A stretch of 64,000 bases of DNA from Eurosta solidaginis (taxonomy: Eukaryota > Arthropoda > Insecta > Diptera > Tephritidae), in contig NC_090319.1 of NCBI RefSeq assembly GCF_040869045.1, positions 17,626,314 through 17,690,313 on the forward strand. The letters are read 5' to 3'. The position numbers and the translations under genes were made by a program. Shown one piece after another: positions 29,967 through 39,996 of the stretch. The notes below the pieces were generated by a model. The model searched no databases and was not told the origin of the DNA. It worked only from the letters and a program-made list of their open reading frames with translations. How positions within the stretch are numbered: the stretch's first letter is position 1; every line of letters starts with the position of its first letter.

Positions 29967-30055
29967 ATATTTAAATATAAGACATTTGACTCAAGTTTTA
30001 TCAAATTTTTTGTTGTTGAAATTACCATAAGCAGGTTTTATTTAATAACTTTTTC

Positions 30056-30818
30056 ATATGTATTTAATTAGCGAGCTTTGCTGATATTGCTTTATACAAT
30101 GGGTTTTGTAATTGATATTAGAGAAAAATTGTAAGTTTACAAACGGCGATGGTTACTAGGACATGTTTCTGAATTTCACTTCTTCATCAGCTAGCTTTTC
30201 GGGAGCTGAGCGTTGAACTCGAGTCTCCAACATTCATATCAGTGCAAGCCTTTTAGCTGCTACGCCATATGAATGTTCCGTTGTTCGCTGTACAATTGGT
30301 CTCTAAGAGTTGCCTTTTTTGTTTATATTCCTTTTGATCACCATGTAGGCACATACACTCTGTATGTAGTTTATTCCTAATGGTGTGGATATGATTTTTA
30401 GGCGTGCAATATGAGCAAAGCTCGCTAATTAAATACATATGATCATATTGATATAATAGTAACAGCGGAAGTATTAAAAACAAATACTGTAAATATCCGA
30501 ACAAATGTTACTAAGCTTTCAAAAGCACGCCTAAAAATCATATCCACACCATTAGGAATAAACTACATACAGAGTGTATGTGCCTACATGGTGATCAAAA
30601 GGAATATAAACAAAAAAGGCAACTCTTAGAGACCAATTGTACAGCGAACAACGGAACATTCATATGGCGTAGCAGCTAAAAGGCTTGCACTGATATGAAT
30701 GTTGGAGACTCGAGTTCAACGCTCAGCTCCCGAAAAGCTAGCTGATGAAGAAGTGAAATTCAGAAACATGTCCTAGTAACCATCGCCGTTTGTAAACTTA
30801 CAATTTTTCTCTAATATC
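30056..30818. mobile_element. Inverted pair of tRNA-derived SINEs in one insertion (294-bp perfect arms)
   Basis: Arms 30114-30407 (minus-oriented SINE) and 30525-30818 (plus-oriented SINE) appear to be exact reverse complements. Each SINE has an A-box-like TGGCGTAGCAGC and a B-box-like GAGTTCAACGC, then a tail GTAACCATCGCCGTTTGTAAAC. The 117-base centre contains AGCAAAGCTCGCTAATTAAATACATAT, the inverse of the first bases of the insertion, so a second palindrome is nested with the first. The insertion is flanked by a 12-base direct repeat AATAACTTTTTC (30044-30055 and 30819-30830). The uninterrupted site is in copies 2 and 3 of unit A. A transcript would fold into a ~300-bp hairpin. Confidence 0.85.
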
Positions 30819-30858
30819 AATAACTTTTTCTACAAAAGCAGATGTGATTTTATGATTT

Positions 30859-31430
30859 TGTATACTAAATGCTACTTCTTTATTTATCACAAAACCATGT
30901 CTGAGACGTTTGTAGCAATCTGTTGTATTTTGGTTTTCCTTTATTTGTGTTTTCTTACATCTTGTTCGCCTGCAATATTGATAAGAAAGTTTAACGTTTT
31001 ATTCAAATTAAGTGAAAAGTTAAAATTTTTATGAAAACGAAAATATGTAGATTTTTATGTTCAGATTAAATTTTCATTTGATTATTGCTTTGTTGATTTC
31101 ATTGTTGATATTTGTCTTCACCACTAAGGCTATTGGCCCCTTTAGCTCAGAAAGTATAGCCCAACTCACAGTTATTATTTTATTGGGTACCACTGATGAG
31201 TCATAATATCTTCGACCCAAATTCTTGTACCCCAACCAAGCCATCAGTATGAAATGGTTTTAAAAATATAAATCTTGAAGTTTGGAAAACCTTTTCGTAG
31301 AAATCTTAAAGCATATTAATACAGAAGAAAATCAATCATTACATGACATATATGACATCACGTTTCAATCTCTCGATTAATAGAAGTGTTCTGTTATTCA
31401 CTCACTATTGTCTAGACACAATCTTGAAGT
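30859..31430. other. ~570-base segment unique to copy 1 of unit A
   Basis: It lies between ATGATTTTG and TTATGAAAAATTCTGAAG, which are adjacent in copies 2 and 3. It is AT-rich, with a 60-codon hydrophobic open frame (30852-31034) that has no support as a gene. It may be an insertion here or a deletion in the common ancestor of the other copies. No terminal repeats or convincing target duplication were found. Confidence 0.5.
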
Positions 31431-32640
31431 TATGAAAAATTCTGAAGTTGTGCCGAAAATAATTTCCAGCTCGTCCTCTAATATTCTACAAATGATACCT
31501 AAAGAGTATTGAAATGATTCCAATAATAACAATCTACAAATTATACCGAACCAAACCTGCAGTTATTGAAATAATCCCGAAAATAATAACAAAGTAGACC
31601 CAAAAAATCATGTAACAGTCCAAAAACAAAGCCTGAAAGGCTACGAAATATTCCCGAAACTTAGGATTCGTCAACAATGTTGTTAACTATAATTTTAAAG
31701 ATAAATCAAATCATAAATTCTTTCGTTATGTTTTCAAAGGAACCAAAGCAAGGGCCTTATTCTGTAAATCGATCCAATAGCAATGCTTTCCAAAAGCTGT
31801 CAAATTACGCACATTTTTTTTTAAATCCGAAAAAATTTATTTTGAATTGAGTTACATACCAAGGTCACAGAGCTACATATTTTCAAAAAGCAAATTTCTA
31901 CAAGAATATGTGTTCTATTTAATTTCGTTTTGGTTACACTTAATGTACATGAATGTGTGTGTATGTGTGTTTTATATAAAAATGGGAGGTGTCACGCCCC
32001 TTCCCCACTAAGAAACGTTTAATTTCGCTGTATCCCGTAGTTACTTGAAGCTTCTAGAAAATATTTGGTGTAGTGATTGTACATATATACGAGAGCGTAG
32101 GATTGGGATTGGAGGTGGGGGTGAGGGTAAAAGTAAAAGTGTGTGTAAGAGTGAGAGTGTGAGCGGTAAATTGAGAGTGAGATGGATATTGAAAAGATAG
32201 TGAAATTTCAACGATGCTAGTTTTTAATCAAATAGAACAAATTTCGTTGGTTTTAGTCGGCAATTTTGGAAATTAGTCTCTACTGTTGTTCTATCGTGAG
32301 CATTTAAGTTCTTGCAAGAAGCCAAACGGAGCCAAGTTATATAGTTGTGACACAGAGAATACCATACGATGCATTGTGTGGTGTCCATAGCTATACGTTT
32401 TATAACTTACTTCTTATTTTTAGCTGTGAGTTTTTGTAATAATGTGAAAAATGAGAATGCTTGAGTTATTATCTGCTATTAAGAATATATAATAAAATTT
32501 AAAAAAATATACAATTAGCATAATATAAAGAAAACGTGCATATATCCTTATGCTTGGCTTTCATTTGGTCAAAATTACTGACATAAAAAACTGCCTCAAA
32601 CTGACCCCGTCGTCAGTTAGGGTCAAAAGCGTTACTTTTT

Positions 32641-33205
32641 ATTGAGCACACATATAGGAATAGGAGTAACGCTCTTGCCAAATTTCATAATGATATCTTC
32701 AACGACTGCCAAATTACGTCTTGCAAAACTTTCAAATTATGTTCTTTCAAAAGTGGGCGGTGCCACGCCCATTGTCCAAAATTTTACTAATTTTCTATTC
32801 TACGTCATAAGGTCAACCCACCTACCAAGTTTCATAGCCTTATCCGTCTTTGGTAATGAATTATCGCACTTTTTGGGTTTTTCGAAATTTTCGATATCGA
32901 AAAAGTGGGCGTGGTTATAGTCCGACTTCGTTAATTTTAAACAGCGATCTGATATGAGTGCCCGGGAACCTACATACCAAATTTCATCAAGGTACATCAA
33001 AATTTACTCAAGTTAGCGTGTTTATGGACGGACGGACAGACGGACGGACGGACGGACATGGCTAAATAAATTTCTTTTTTCGCCCAGATCATTTTGATAT
33101 ATAGAAGCCTATATCTATCTCGATTAGTTTATGCCGTTACGGATTACCGTTATACGAACAAAGTTAATATACTCTGTGAGCTCTGCTCAGCTGAGTATAA
33201 TCACC
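32641..33205 (+). repeat. Fragment of the GGAC-microsatellite dispersed element
   Basis: Matches 57635-58190: AAGTGGGCGGTGCCACGCCCATTGTCC, TTTTCGATATCGAAAAAGTGGGCGTGG, CCTACATACCAAATTTCATCAAG, then (GGAC)n at about 33027-33058 and the terminal CTCTGCTCAGCTGAGTATAA. A non-coding dispersed repeat in this window; the open frames on both strands are not genes. Confidence 0.8.
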
Positions 33206-34139
33206 AAGAACTCCAATCAAGTCAGGAGAAGTAGCCAAAGAAGTCACAGACATTATAATCGAAGCGTGTTTGTTGTATAACTTTAGGTCAGATTGCGGAG
33301 GAACCTAGCTAATAGTAATGTATAAATGCATGGATAAGAGATTGATACCAACGCAAAGAAATTCGATTTCGTCAGCTTCAGAAGTTAGAATTTCTTCAGC
33401 AAATAGGCTAGCATCTACGGCGATTAAGACACCACCACCGACTTTACTTTGACGATCTTTTCTAAAAATTTCCTATCTATTACATAGAATTCCAGAGTTG
33501 AGCACGTGAGGTTTTAGCCAGGTTTTGGCAAATGCCAGTACCTTAAAAGTAAGGTCATGGCTGCTAAGAAAAAGAGATATTAGTTTAGTGTTCAAGCCCC
33601 TCACGTTCTGGTAATAGATTTTGATGCCAAGGTCTACAAATAGTTTTTTGAGGCAGCAATAAGTCGTACAGTGCCAGCGACATTTCGAGACCTAGACATA
33701 AATTGGTGGACTAATGCTCCATCTGGCCAGAAAGACTTATCCAAAAGCATCTCAAAACAATTTGCAGAAACATCTATCTGGAAAGAAGACATCATCTATC
33801 ATGGTCAAATATGAATTTTCTTATATGCAGTTTATTCGGCTTTATTTTTGGCGACATAAAATGATTTATAACGTCTGCGGTTGTATCACTTGAGAAGCGG
33901 AATACAAAGATAGCGTTTCTGGGACGAACAACTATAGGTTGTCTTCCAACCGTTATTTCCGCATTCTTAAGGCTTGGTAAATTATGAGTTGATGTAGCAA
34001 TCAAAGTTTTCGTATCTTCTGAACCGCTGGGTTGTAACAGCTGATTTCCAAAAGTTATGGACAAAATAGGAGCAGATGATGTCGACGGCGTCATCGTTAA
34101 CGCCGTCGTAGAAGGCGTAGGTAGTGGGGGATAACCCTG
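33206..34139 (-). pseudogene. Jockey-type LINE: ORF1 end and endonuclease start
   Basis: On the minus strand 34136-33790 is open and ends with ITVGRQPIVVRPRNAIFVFRFSSDTTADVINHFM, resembling the C-terminal domain of Jockey/CR1-type ORF1. After a frameshift come further ORF1 pieces (FWPDGALVHQF, NVAGTVRL) down to about 33660. From about 33630 the endonuclease opening follows (IKIYYQNVRGLNTKL), then AKTWLKPHVLNSGI and FRKDRQSKVGGGVLIAV, ending near 33205. RT is missing. The right end is joined to a gypsy integrase fragment at about 34140. Confidence 0.75.
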
Positions 34140-34889
34140 ATTAACATCGAAGGTATCCCGCACACGCTTGTCAGCGATAATGGTCCGCAACTTACAGCAG
34201 ATTTGTTTAAGTGTTATTGCAAACAACATGGCATCAAACACGTAACTACAGCACCGTTTCACCCCGCATCAAATGGGTTAGCTGAACGTTTTGTTAGAAC
34301 CTTCAAAACAGCTGTAAAAAAGAATATCGATGACGGTTTACAAATCAAAGCAGCCGTAACCAAATATCTTTCTACATATCGTTTTATGCCAAACGCTGAA
34401 GGTAAAACGCCCGCTGAGCTACTACATGGTAGACCAGTTCGTACGTTACTAACCCAACTGTTAGAGCCAACCTTAAGCCACGACAAACCACGCCATAAAC
34501 TCAAGTTCCAAGTAAACCAACCGGTTTTTGCTCGAAACTACGCAAGAGGGGAGAAGTGGATCAAAGGTTCAATCATAAGACCACTTGGTAAAATGGTTTA
34601 CATCGTCAAAACGCAACGTGGCAATATCAAACGCCATGCTAACCAGCTAAAGGCTAGATCCACAACCAATAACAACAAAACAACATCGTTACCTATAGCA
34701 CCTGAGTTCATACAAACTCAGCCAACCAACGAGATGTCTGCACAGGCACATGAAGAACAAGCAACATTGGAAGAACCAAATGATATTAAGCAGCCAAATC
34801 TTACACCAACCGAAGAGGCGCAACAACGCAAAAGTTCGCGTGTTCGTCAAGAAGTTCGTCGATATAACGCTCCGGATTTTCGAAACTAA
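34140..34889 (+). pseudogene. Ty3/gypsy integrase C-terminal fragment
   Basis: The frame from about 34143 reads IEGIPHTLVSDNGPQLTADLFKCYCKQHGIKHVTTAPFHP (second catalytic Asp in SDNGPQ), then NGLAERFVRTFK (Glu). The C-terminal region has PVFARNYARGEKWIKGSII and KRHANQLKAR, ending in a Gln/Glu-rich tail at TAA (34889). It is a family different from the 23.5-kb element. Everything 5' of the integrase core is missing, but the remaining ~249 codons are open. It is followed by a purine-rich tract and an LTR. Confidence 0.85.
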
Positions 34890-34982
34890 TTCGTATTAAA
34901 TTTCATCACGTTTGTATAATTTACGCATTTTTTGAATTTTAACAATTTCACAATTCATGTTCTTAAATGAAGGGTGGAGTAG

Positions 34983-35236
34983 TGTTATATATTACATACT
35001 GCATTTCAATACTATTTTAAGTAACCTATTTTAGTCCAATGAATTACGACTCTGTGTATATATGGATTTACATACATGAACTTGTACATACATTAACTCG
35101 TAATAAATCACTTCAGTTTTAGCTCTTAATCGCGGCGGTCGTTTTTCGGTAATTGTATGTAAGCCTGAAGTAAGTAACCATCACCTTGCATAAACCCAAC
35201 GGTTCCTAATAGACAGTGAAACCCTAAATTGTTACA
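34983..35236 (+). repeat. 3' LTR of the truncated gypsy element
   Basis: It begins TGTTATATATTACATAC right after GAAGGGTGGAGTAG (polypurine tract) and ends AAATTGTTACA, 254 bases, TG...CA. It contains CGTAATAAATCAC, a possible polyadenylation signal. The 5' LTR is absent, so limits rest on these signals. Confidence 0.75.
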
Positions 35237-35259
35237 CTTATATAAAAGTAAAAACTATA

Positions 35260-36855
35260 TTATACAACGTAGTGCATCAAAATTTCTATCTGGTTGGTAT
35301 CAAACTCAAGAAGCCAAGTTTTTATTTTTTTTAAAAACACAGATCTGGATCTAATGTGTCGTATGTTTTCTGGAAGGGAATTAAAAAGTTTGCAGGATAA
35401 GACAGTGTAGGAATTTTTAAACAATGTTGTTCGAAAAACTGGCAAAGAAACAAAAGTGCTATTGTTACTACGCAGGCTGTACATACCTCGACTTGGATTT
35501 TGCAAATAGCCACCTCTCATGTAAAAAATTTTTAAAATCTTGTAATAGAACAAATGCCGAACTGGGAATATATTTGATCTTCTAAATAAGTCAAAGGAGT
35601 GAGTCCGACGTGGACAACTAAAAATTTTTCTTACCGCACATTTTTGCAGTACAGTTAATTGATTTATTTTATTGGAGTGAGCACCACCCCAACAATTTAT
35701 TCCATATTCTAATTTTGAATGAAATATACCATAATAAAATGTTTTCAGTGCATGGTTTGGAACGTATTTTCTGAAACGGTAAAGTATACGATTGGTTGAA
35801 AGTAAGTATTTTCTTAGAGTTGCGATTTGCTCATTCCAGTTCAGATTACAGTCAATTGTGACTCCTAGGTATTTGAAACTGTTCACTTTTTCAATTTCAA
35901 AGCAGTTAGAGTCACATGCTGTATTATTATGAAAAGAACACTCATAACGATGGTTGGAGCACTTATTACTATATAGGATATTACGTTTGCATATTGCACT
36001 GTGAAAAGTTATATTAAGATCTTGTGCTTCTTGAAGTTTTGGACTAAAGCACATTAATTTGGTTTTATTGCTGACAACCAGTTTATGTTCCGCAAACCAT
36101 GACCGAAGTATGTGTATATCGTGGTTAAGATCCGCTATCAAATTTAAAGGATCCGTTGAGTTATACGGAATTCCTAGGTCATCCGCAAATGCTTCGACTT
36201 TGCCCTTAAAAGGTTGAATAAATAGTGAGTTCACATAGATAAGGAATAATATGGGACCAAGAACCGATCCTTGTGGTACACCAGAGTTTATGACTTTGGT
36301 CTCACTAAGACTGTTGCCTATTTTCACTCTTTGGGTACGATTTCCTAAATAAGAAACAAACCAATTGTATAACAAGCCACGAATTCCCAAATTATAAAGC
36401 TCATTTAAAAGACGGCCATGATCAACCATGTCGAATGCTTTTGTTGTGTCCACAAAAAGCCCAGCACAATCTTTTTTTGAATCTATACCCTTGTATATAG
36501 TTGAGCAGAAGTCCAAAACAGCATCTTCCGTAGAAAGACCATCCCTTAAACCAATTTGCAAAGTACCAAGAAAATTTATTTTTTCAAAGTAGGATAACAT
36601 CCTTACTTTTACAATTTTTTCAAAAATTTTATTAATTGATGACAAAAGTAAAATCGGCCTATAGTTAGCCATATCTTTTTTATTGCCTTTTTTGAAAATC
36701 GGTATTACAATTCCTAATTTTAATTGTTCTGGGAAAATGACAGTTGTAACACTCAAGTTAAAGATATGTTTTAAAACATCAACAATATTGTATGAGATTT
36801 TCTTTAACATAACGTTAGAGATTCCATCATGACCGGAAGAATTACTATTTTTCAA
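35260..36855 (-). CDS. Reverse transcriptase of the CR1-like element (partial ORF2)
   Basis: 531 codons without a stop: SSGHDGISNVMLKK, IVIPIFKKGNKKDMANYRPI (RT motif 1/2), FVDTTKAFDMVDH (motif A), NSGVPQGSVLGPILFLIYVN (motif B), EAFADDLGI (catalytic FADD), SFKYLGVTIDCNLNW (thumb), then a C-terminal domain ending KTWLLEFDTNQ. FVDTTKAFD has Thr where many relatives have Ser/Leu; the Asp is kept. The frame continues upstream after one frameshift near 36860 (EPISGSEILIAIKSL). No RNase H. Because ORF2 is broken upstream, the element is not autonomous. Confidence 0.88.
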   Translation of the reverse strand: MKNSNSSGHDGISNVMLKKISYNIVDVLKHIFNLSVTTVIFPEQLKLGIVIPIFKKGNKKDMANYRPILLLSSINKIFEKIVKVRMLSYFEKINFLGTLQIGLRDGLSTEDAVLDFCSTIYKGIDSKKDCAGLFVDTTKAFDMVDHGRLLNELYNLGIRGLLYNWFVSYLGNRTQRVKIGNSLSETKVINSGVPQGSVLGPILFLIYVNSLFIQPFKGKVEAFADDLGIPYNSTDPLNLIADLNHDIHILRSWFAEHKLVVSNKTKLMCFSPKLQEAQDLNITFHSAICKRNILYSNKCSNHRYECSFHNNTACDSNCFEIEKVNSFKYLGVTIDCNLNWNEQIATLRKYLLSTNRILYRFRKYVPNHALKTFYYGIFHSKLEYGINCWGGAHSNKINQLTVLQKCAVRKIFSCPRRTHSFDLFRRSNIFPVRHLFYYKILKIFYMRGGYLQNPSRGMYSLRSNNSTFVSLPVFRTTLFKNSYTVLSCKLFNSLPENIRHIRSRSVFLKKIKTWLLEFDTNQIEILMHYVV

Positions 36856-36859
36856 AGAT

Positions 36860-38294
36860 TTGATTGCAATTAAAATTTCCGATCCTGAGATTGGCTCAAA
36901 AAAGAAGCTGTTCCTTTTGAAAGAATCTTTAGCTACTCCAAAATCAGAGCAACAATCGCAAGGGGTGTCACATTTGGCGGAAAGTTTGACTTCACAATTG
37001 AAGTAAAGTATTCATTAAAATCATTAGCTATTTATTTGGGAACAGAAATATCAACGCCTTCTTTTTGTAAAACAAAATGAGAATCTTGACTTTTTGTGTT
37101 TTTATCAATAATCCTATTTATTGCTTTCCACTCTTCTTTTGAATTACCTTTGGATTTATTGACTAAGTTATTATAATAATCGTCCCGACATTTGCGAATT
37201 TCTCCATTGATTCGTTTGCATATTTGCTGAAAATGAGTATTCAAATTGGTGTCATATGGATGTTTGTTGCACTTTTTTCCTAATTAATTTTTCAACCTAA
37301 TTCTATTCAAAAAGCATTTATTTATCCACGGTTTGAGTCTGATTTCTGATGCTTTTTTATTAACGCAGTATGTTGAGGAGTTAATGCATTGCATTAAATT
37401 ATCTAAAAACAAGCCCTATGCCCTTGATACATTTTCTTCGGCGTATACATTGCTCCAAGTATTTAAGCGAAGTTCATATATTTAGTTGATCAAAATTAAT
37501 TTTTTCCACAACATGCCTATTTCTTTTTCTAACGTCTTTCTCAACCATTGTGTTTTTAAAGAGAATACCACTCATACAGTGATCCGTGATACCCAGGTCC
37601 GCGTTAATAGCGGAACAGGCAGACCAAGAAGAACCAAAGAACGGCACAGTACGTGATCAAGACACGTACCTGCCACTGGTCTAGTAGCTTCGTTTATAAG
37701 GGAATATAATCCATTATCTGACAATACCATGTTATAATTATTAACTACAGGGCTTGTACTTAATAGATCCAAATTAAAATCGCCCAAAATTACAAGATTA
37801 GTCGTTGATATACTACTTAATAATGAATTGAACTCATCGATAAATAATTGAGCAGGTTGCGAGTGAAGTCTATAAATACAGACAAATACAAAGTTTAATT
37901 TGCAAATGCAGTACGAAACCTTTATTGCGTCAGCACTAGTGAGACTAAGTCGTTCAATTTTGCTACAGTCAAACGAATCATGAACAAAAACCCCCACACC
38001 GCCAGCTGGATACGAATCATTAGCACTTGCATAGAATTATTAATTAGGTAAATTCTATTTCTCAATCTCAAAAGAATATATCCAGATTTCTGATACAAAA
38101 ATAAGGCTAGGTAGGTTCAGGAAAGCATCAAGATTTGTTGCCAATAGATCGTACAGTATAAGCAGATTTAAATTGATAAGAATTCGATGAGCATTCAAAT
38201 CAGAAATACTTCTAATGGTTGTTATGGGGGGCTCTTCAGTTATGAGATCAATATTATTATTTAAGTTATTAAACATAAGGCTAATAGGCAACAA
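36860..38294 (-). pseudogene. CR1-like ORF2 5' part: endonuclease and linker
   Basis: Endonuclease blocks in broken frames: LINLNLLILYDLL (about 38180), FVSEIWI (about 38110), PAGGVGVFVHDSFD (about 38005-37970), VCIYRLHSQPAQLFIDEFN, VILGDFNLDLL (GDFN catalytic block, about 37780) and AGTCLDHVLCRS (about 37660). The linker 37244-37032 has ICKRINGEIRKCRDDYYNNL and EEWKAINRIID. Several stops and frameshifts. ETW is replaced by EIW. Confidence 0.8.
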
Positions 38295-38299
38295 ATATA

Positions 38300-38935
38300 T
38301 TTAGTTTTTTATTTTGTTGAGATCCTCAAAAGACCTTACAACACAGGCATCACCATTATCAACCTTTTTTAGAAGTATAGTGGAACTTCGAATCCATAGG
38401 TACTTGAATCTTTTCTCTGTTTTTACTTTTTTTGCTGACATAAACAAATCCCTAGTATATTTGGTAAGGCGATCATTTATGTAGATGTTTTGTTTTTTAT
38501 CGCCACCATAAACAGACGCATTTAACTTCCCTTTACATGTTTTTTACTCTGCATGATCTTCTTCTTAACATCAAACGAAGAGAGTTTGGCACAAATAATA
38601 TTGTCAACAGTGTTTGATTATTTAATGCGCTTTACATAACACTTACTAATATCTTCTGCTGAGAGAGTGAGATTAAGAGCTTCTCTAAATATTCTTTGCA
38701 CACACTCTCCTACATTTGCATTATCCACGTTAGGTACACCAACTAACTCAATTTCGTTCTCCAGTTGCTTTTGCTCTCTCCAGTTGAGTCTACTTTCCAG
38801 ATTGTTTTCTTTCATGTTTAGCTTTGCAATTAACAATATCTTTAATGCCGACGAGACTGCTCTGTGTTTCAAATGCTTTCCAAATAAAACACTGGCATTC
38901 AAAAATGAGAAATGGTTTGGTGGAAAACAAAGCAA
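38300..38935 (-). pseudogene. CR1-like ORF1 (coiled-coil/RNA-binding type)
   Basis: LESRLNWREQKQLENEIELVG, then VPNVDNANVGECVQRIFREALNLTL, then EDISKCYVKR run as one frame. Downstream frames give FDVKKKIM.SKKHVKG and DACVVRSFEDLNKI. This is the RNA-binding ORF1 type with a coiled coil followed by an RRM-like region. The stop near 38625 and frameshifts inactivate it. Confidence 0.7.
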
Positions 38936-39337
38936 GGTGAGAGGGAAGCAATATGACTGGATCGGAACAGCTAAAATTGCTTGTAATCGGAAAGGCCAAA
39001 AATCCGAGGTGCTTCAAGGGAATAAAATCTTTAGTTGTCGATTATGAGTTTTACAAAAAATTTGGTGATGAAAACAGGAAGGTGTTGTTTTTTTAATAAC
39101 TGCACTGCGCACCCTAAAGATGTAAAAGACATTATTAATTATTAATGTTTTTAACTCTTTACATGATTTGGAAGCTTTTATTGAAAATGAAAAATGGAAA
39201 CTATAACTCAATCAAAACTTACTGGTTATTTTAAATAAAATTACAAAAAAAATTATAGTTTCTATATAATGAAATTTCTATATAATGAAGTGATTTTCAG
39301 GTCCCCTGGGAATTCACTATAGGGAAGTTCCACTGTA
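38815..39337 (+). pseudogene. Tigger/pogo-type DNA transposon fragment with 3' terminal repeat
   Basis: Broken plus-strand frames read IFNADETALCFKCFPNKTLAF (DDE domain around the catalytic Asp of NADETA), then [24 protein letters not shown] and KSLVVDYEF. These are characteristic of pogo/Tigger transposases. The sequence ends in AATTCACTATAGGGAAGTTCCACTG followed by TA, the terminal inverted repeat and TA target. The 5' half and left terminus are missing; the left side is joined to the CR1-like ORF1. Confidence 0.8.
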
Positions 39338-39826
39338 ATCACAACAAAAAAAACAGCAAGCAGCCACACTTATGTACCTGTACACATTAAAACAAGCAGC
39401 CACGCTTATGTACAAGGGAATGAAGAATATTCCACGCACATAACCAACAGATCGAAGTGAAAAGAAATCTCACATACACACATGTATTCATCAGCTAAGA
39501 GCAGAAGTTCTTACTCACACATAAACATGCATATAGTAAGTATGCGATAATACTGTTCCATGTTCGTGAAAAGTCTAGACTTTAGGAGAAATATACGAAC
39601 GAGGCAACAGAGGGTATAAAAGCAGCACAAGCTGAGGAATAACTAATCAGTTCGATTTAAACACGCTATTAGTTGTGAAGTATAATTGTGAAGTACTACT
39701 CCCAAAGTAGTCTTAATAAAGAACATTTTGCAATACTGAATAATGGAGTTATTTATTCCACAGTTGAGCGATTCTAACATTAGCACAAGGTGTATAATTA
39801 TCAGAAATCCCCAAAATTCGTTAAAA
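39338..39826 (+). repeat. LTR of a gypsy subfamily, missing its first bases
   Basis: Related to the 707-bp LTR: TATAAAAGCAGC (39615), CTTAATAAAGAACATTTTGC, TGGAGTTATTTATTCCACAG and an end like AATTCGTTAAAATTTT. It starts directly after the Tigger TA at a point about 38 bases into the LTR, judged by the inverted copy of the LTR start at 39827-39924. Tigger therefore inserted into this LTR. Confidence 0.8.
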
Positions 39827-39924
39827 TTTTAATTTGTACATGTACATAAGTGTGGCAGCTTGTTGTTTTTGTTTTTGTGATTATATACTAACAGCATAGT
39901 GATGCTAATATTCGCCACAATATA
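39827..39924 (-). repeat. Inverted start of the same LTR subfamily
   Basis: On the minus strand it begins TGTGGCGAATATTAGCATCAC, matching the TGTCACGGATATTAGCATCAC start of the gypsy LTR. It continues through AACAAGCTGCCACACTTATG, homologous to 39345-39375. It lies tail-to-tail with the preceding LTR and ends beside ATATAT. Confidence 0.75.
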
Positions 39925-39996
39925 TAGATTAAAAAGAAAAAAGTTGTTTTTGCGAGAGGTAAGTTAAACCGGAATCTTTTGTATTTATCTTTCCAG

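Larger units (their letters stand above)
23533..29970 (+). mobile_element. Complete Ty3/gypsy retrotransposon with ATAT target duplication
   Basis: Structure: LTR (23537-24243), primer-binding site, gag, pol in the -1 frame, purine-rich tract (about 29248-29259), LTR (29260-29966). The ATAT on each side (23533-23536 and 29967-29970) is a 4-bp target duplication. The uninterrupted site is visible in copies 2 and 3 of unit A (CAAACATATTTAAATATAAG, about 53358). The two LTRs are 707 bases each and look identical, both reading frames are open, and motifs are intact, so the insertion is recent and possibly competent. No env-like frame follows pol. Confidence 0.95.
20842..32640 (+). repeat. Unit A, copy 1 (with three later insertions)
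   Basis: A long non-coding repeat present three times in the window: here, inverted at 42081-47575, and again at 51716-59084. With the gypsy element (23537-29966), the inverted SINE pair (30056-30818) and an unexplained ~570-base segment (30859-31430) removed, about 4.0 kb remains, the same length as the matching part of copy 3 (51716-54685 plus ~1.05 kb). Inside are two blocks of CCCGAAAT-type sequence, a conserved ~100-codon open frame (22063-22362) and a purine-rich stretch near 32080-32190. It ends at 32640 in GCGTTACTTTTT, where the other copies continue with ATGTCACATTAC, so copy 1 is truncated here. No transposase is recognised. Confidence 0.8.
35237..38940 (-). mobile_element. CR1/Jockey-like non-LTR element, nearly full coding span
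   Basis: On the minus strand, in order: ORF1 (about 38935-38310), endonuclease (about 38290-37570), linker (37244-37032) and RT (36990-35260), then a short tail directly against the gypsy LTR. Only a few frameshifts break ORF2. The 5' end is cut by a Tigger fragment near 38940. Confidence 0.85.

Noticed and set aside
30852..31034. 60-codon hydrophobic open frame resembling a membrane peptide
   Set aside because: AT-rich composition alone gives such frames. No signal for translation or splicing, and the segment is absent from the other unit A copies.
38370..38400. TATAGTGGAACTTCGAATCCATAGG as a possible left terminus of the Tigger element
   Set aside because: The same bases fall within the CR1-like ORF1 frame, and the match to the right terminus covers only about ten bases.
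39959..39996. 38-base intron candidate (GTAAGT...TTCCAG) just before the first odorant-receptor exon
   Set aside because: Shorter than usual fly introns, and the upstream bases give only about nine codons before a stop. The acceptor is kept for a longer intron whose donor lies outside.
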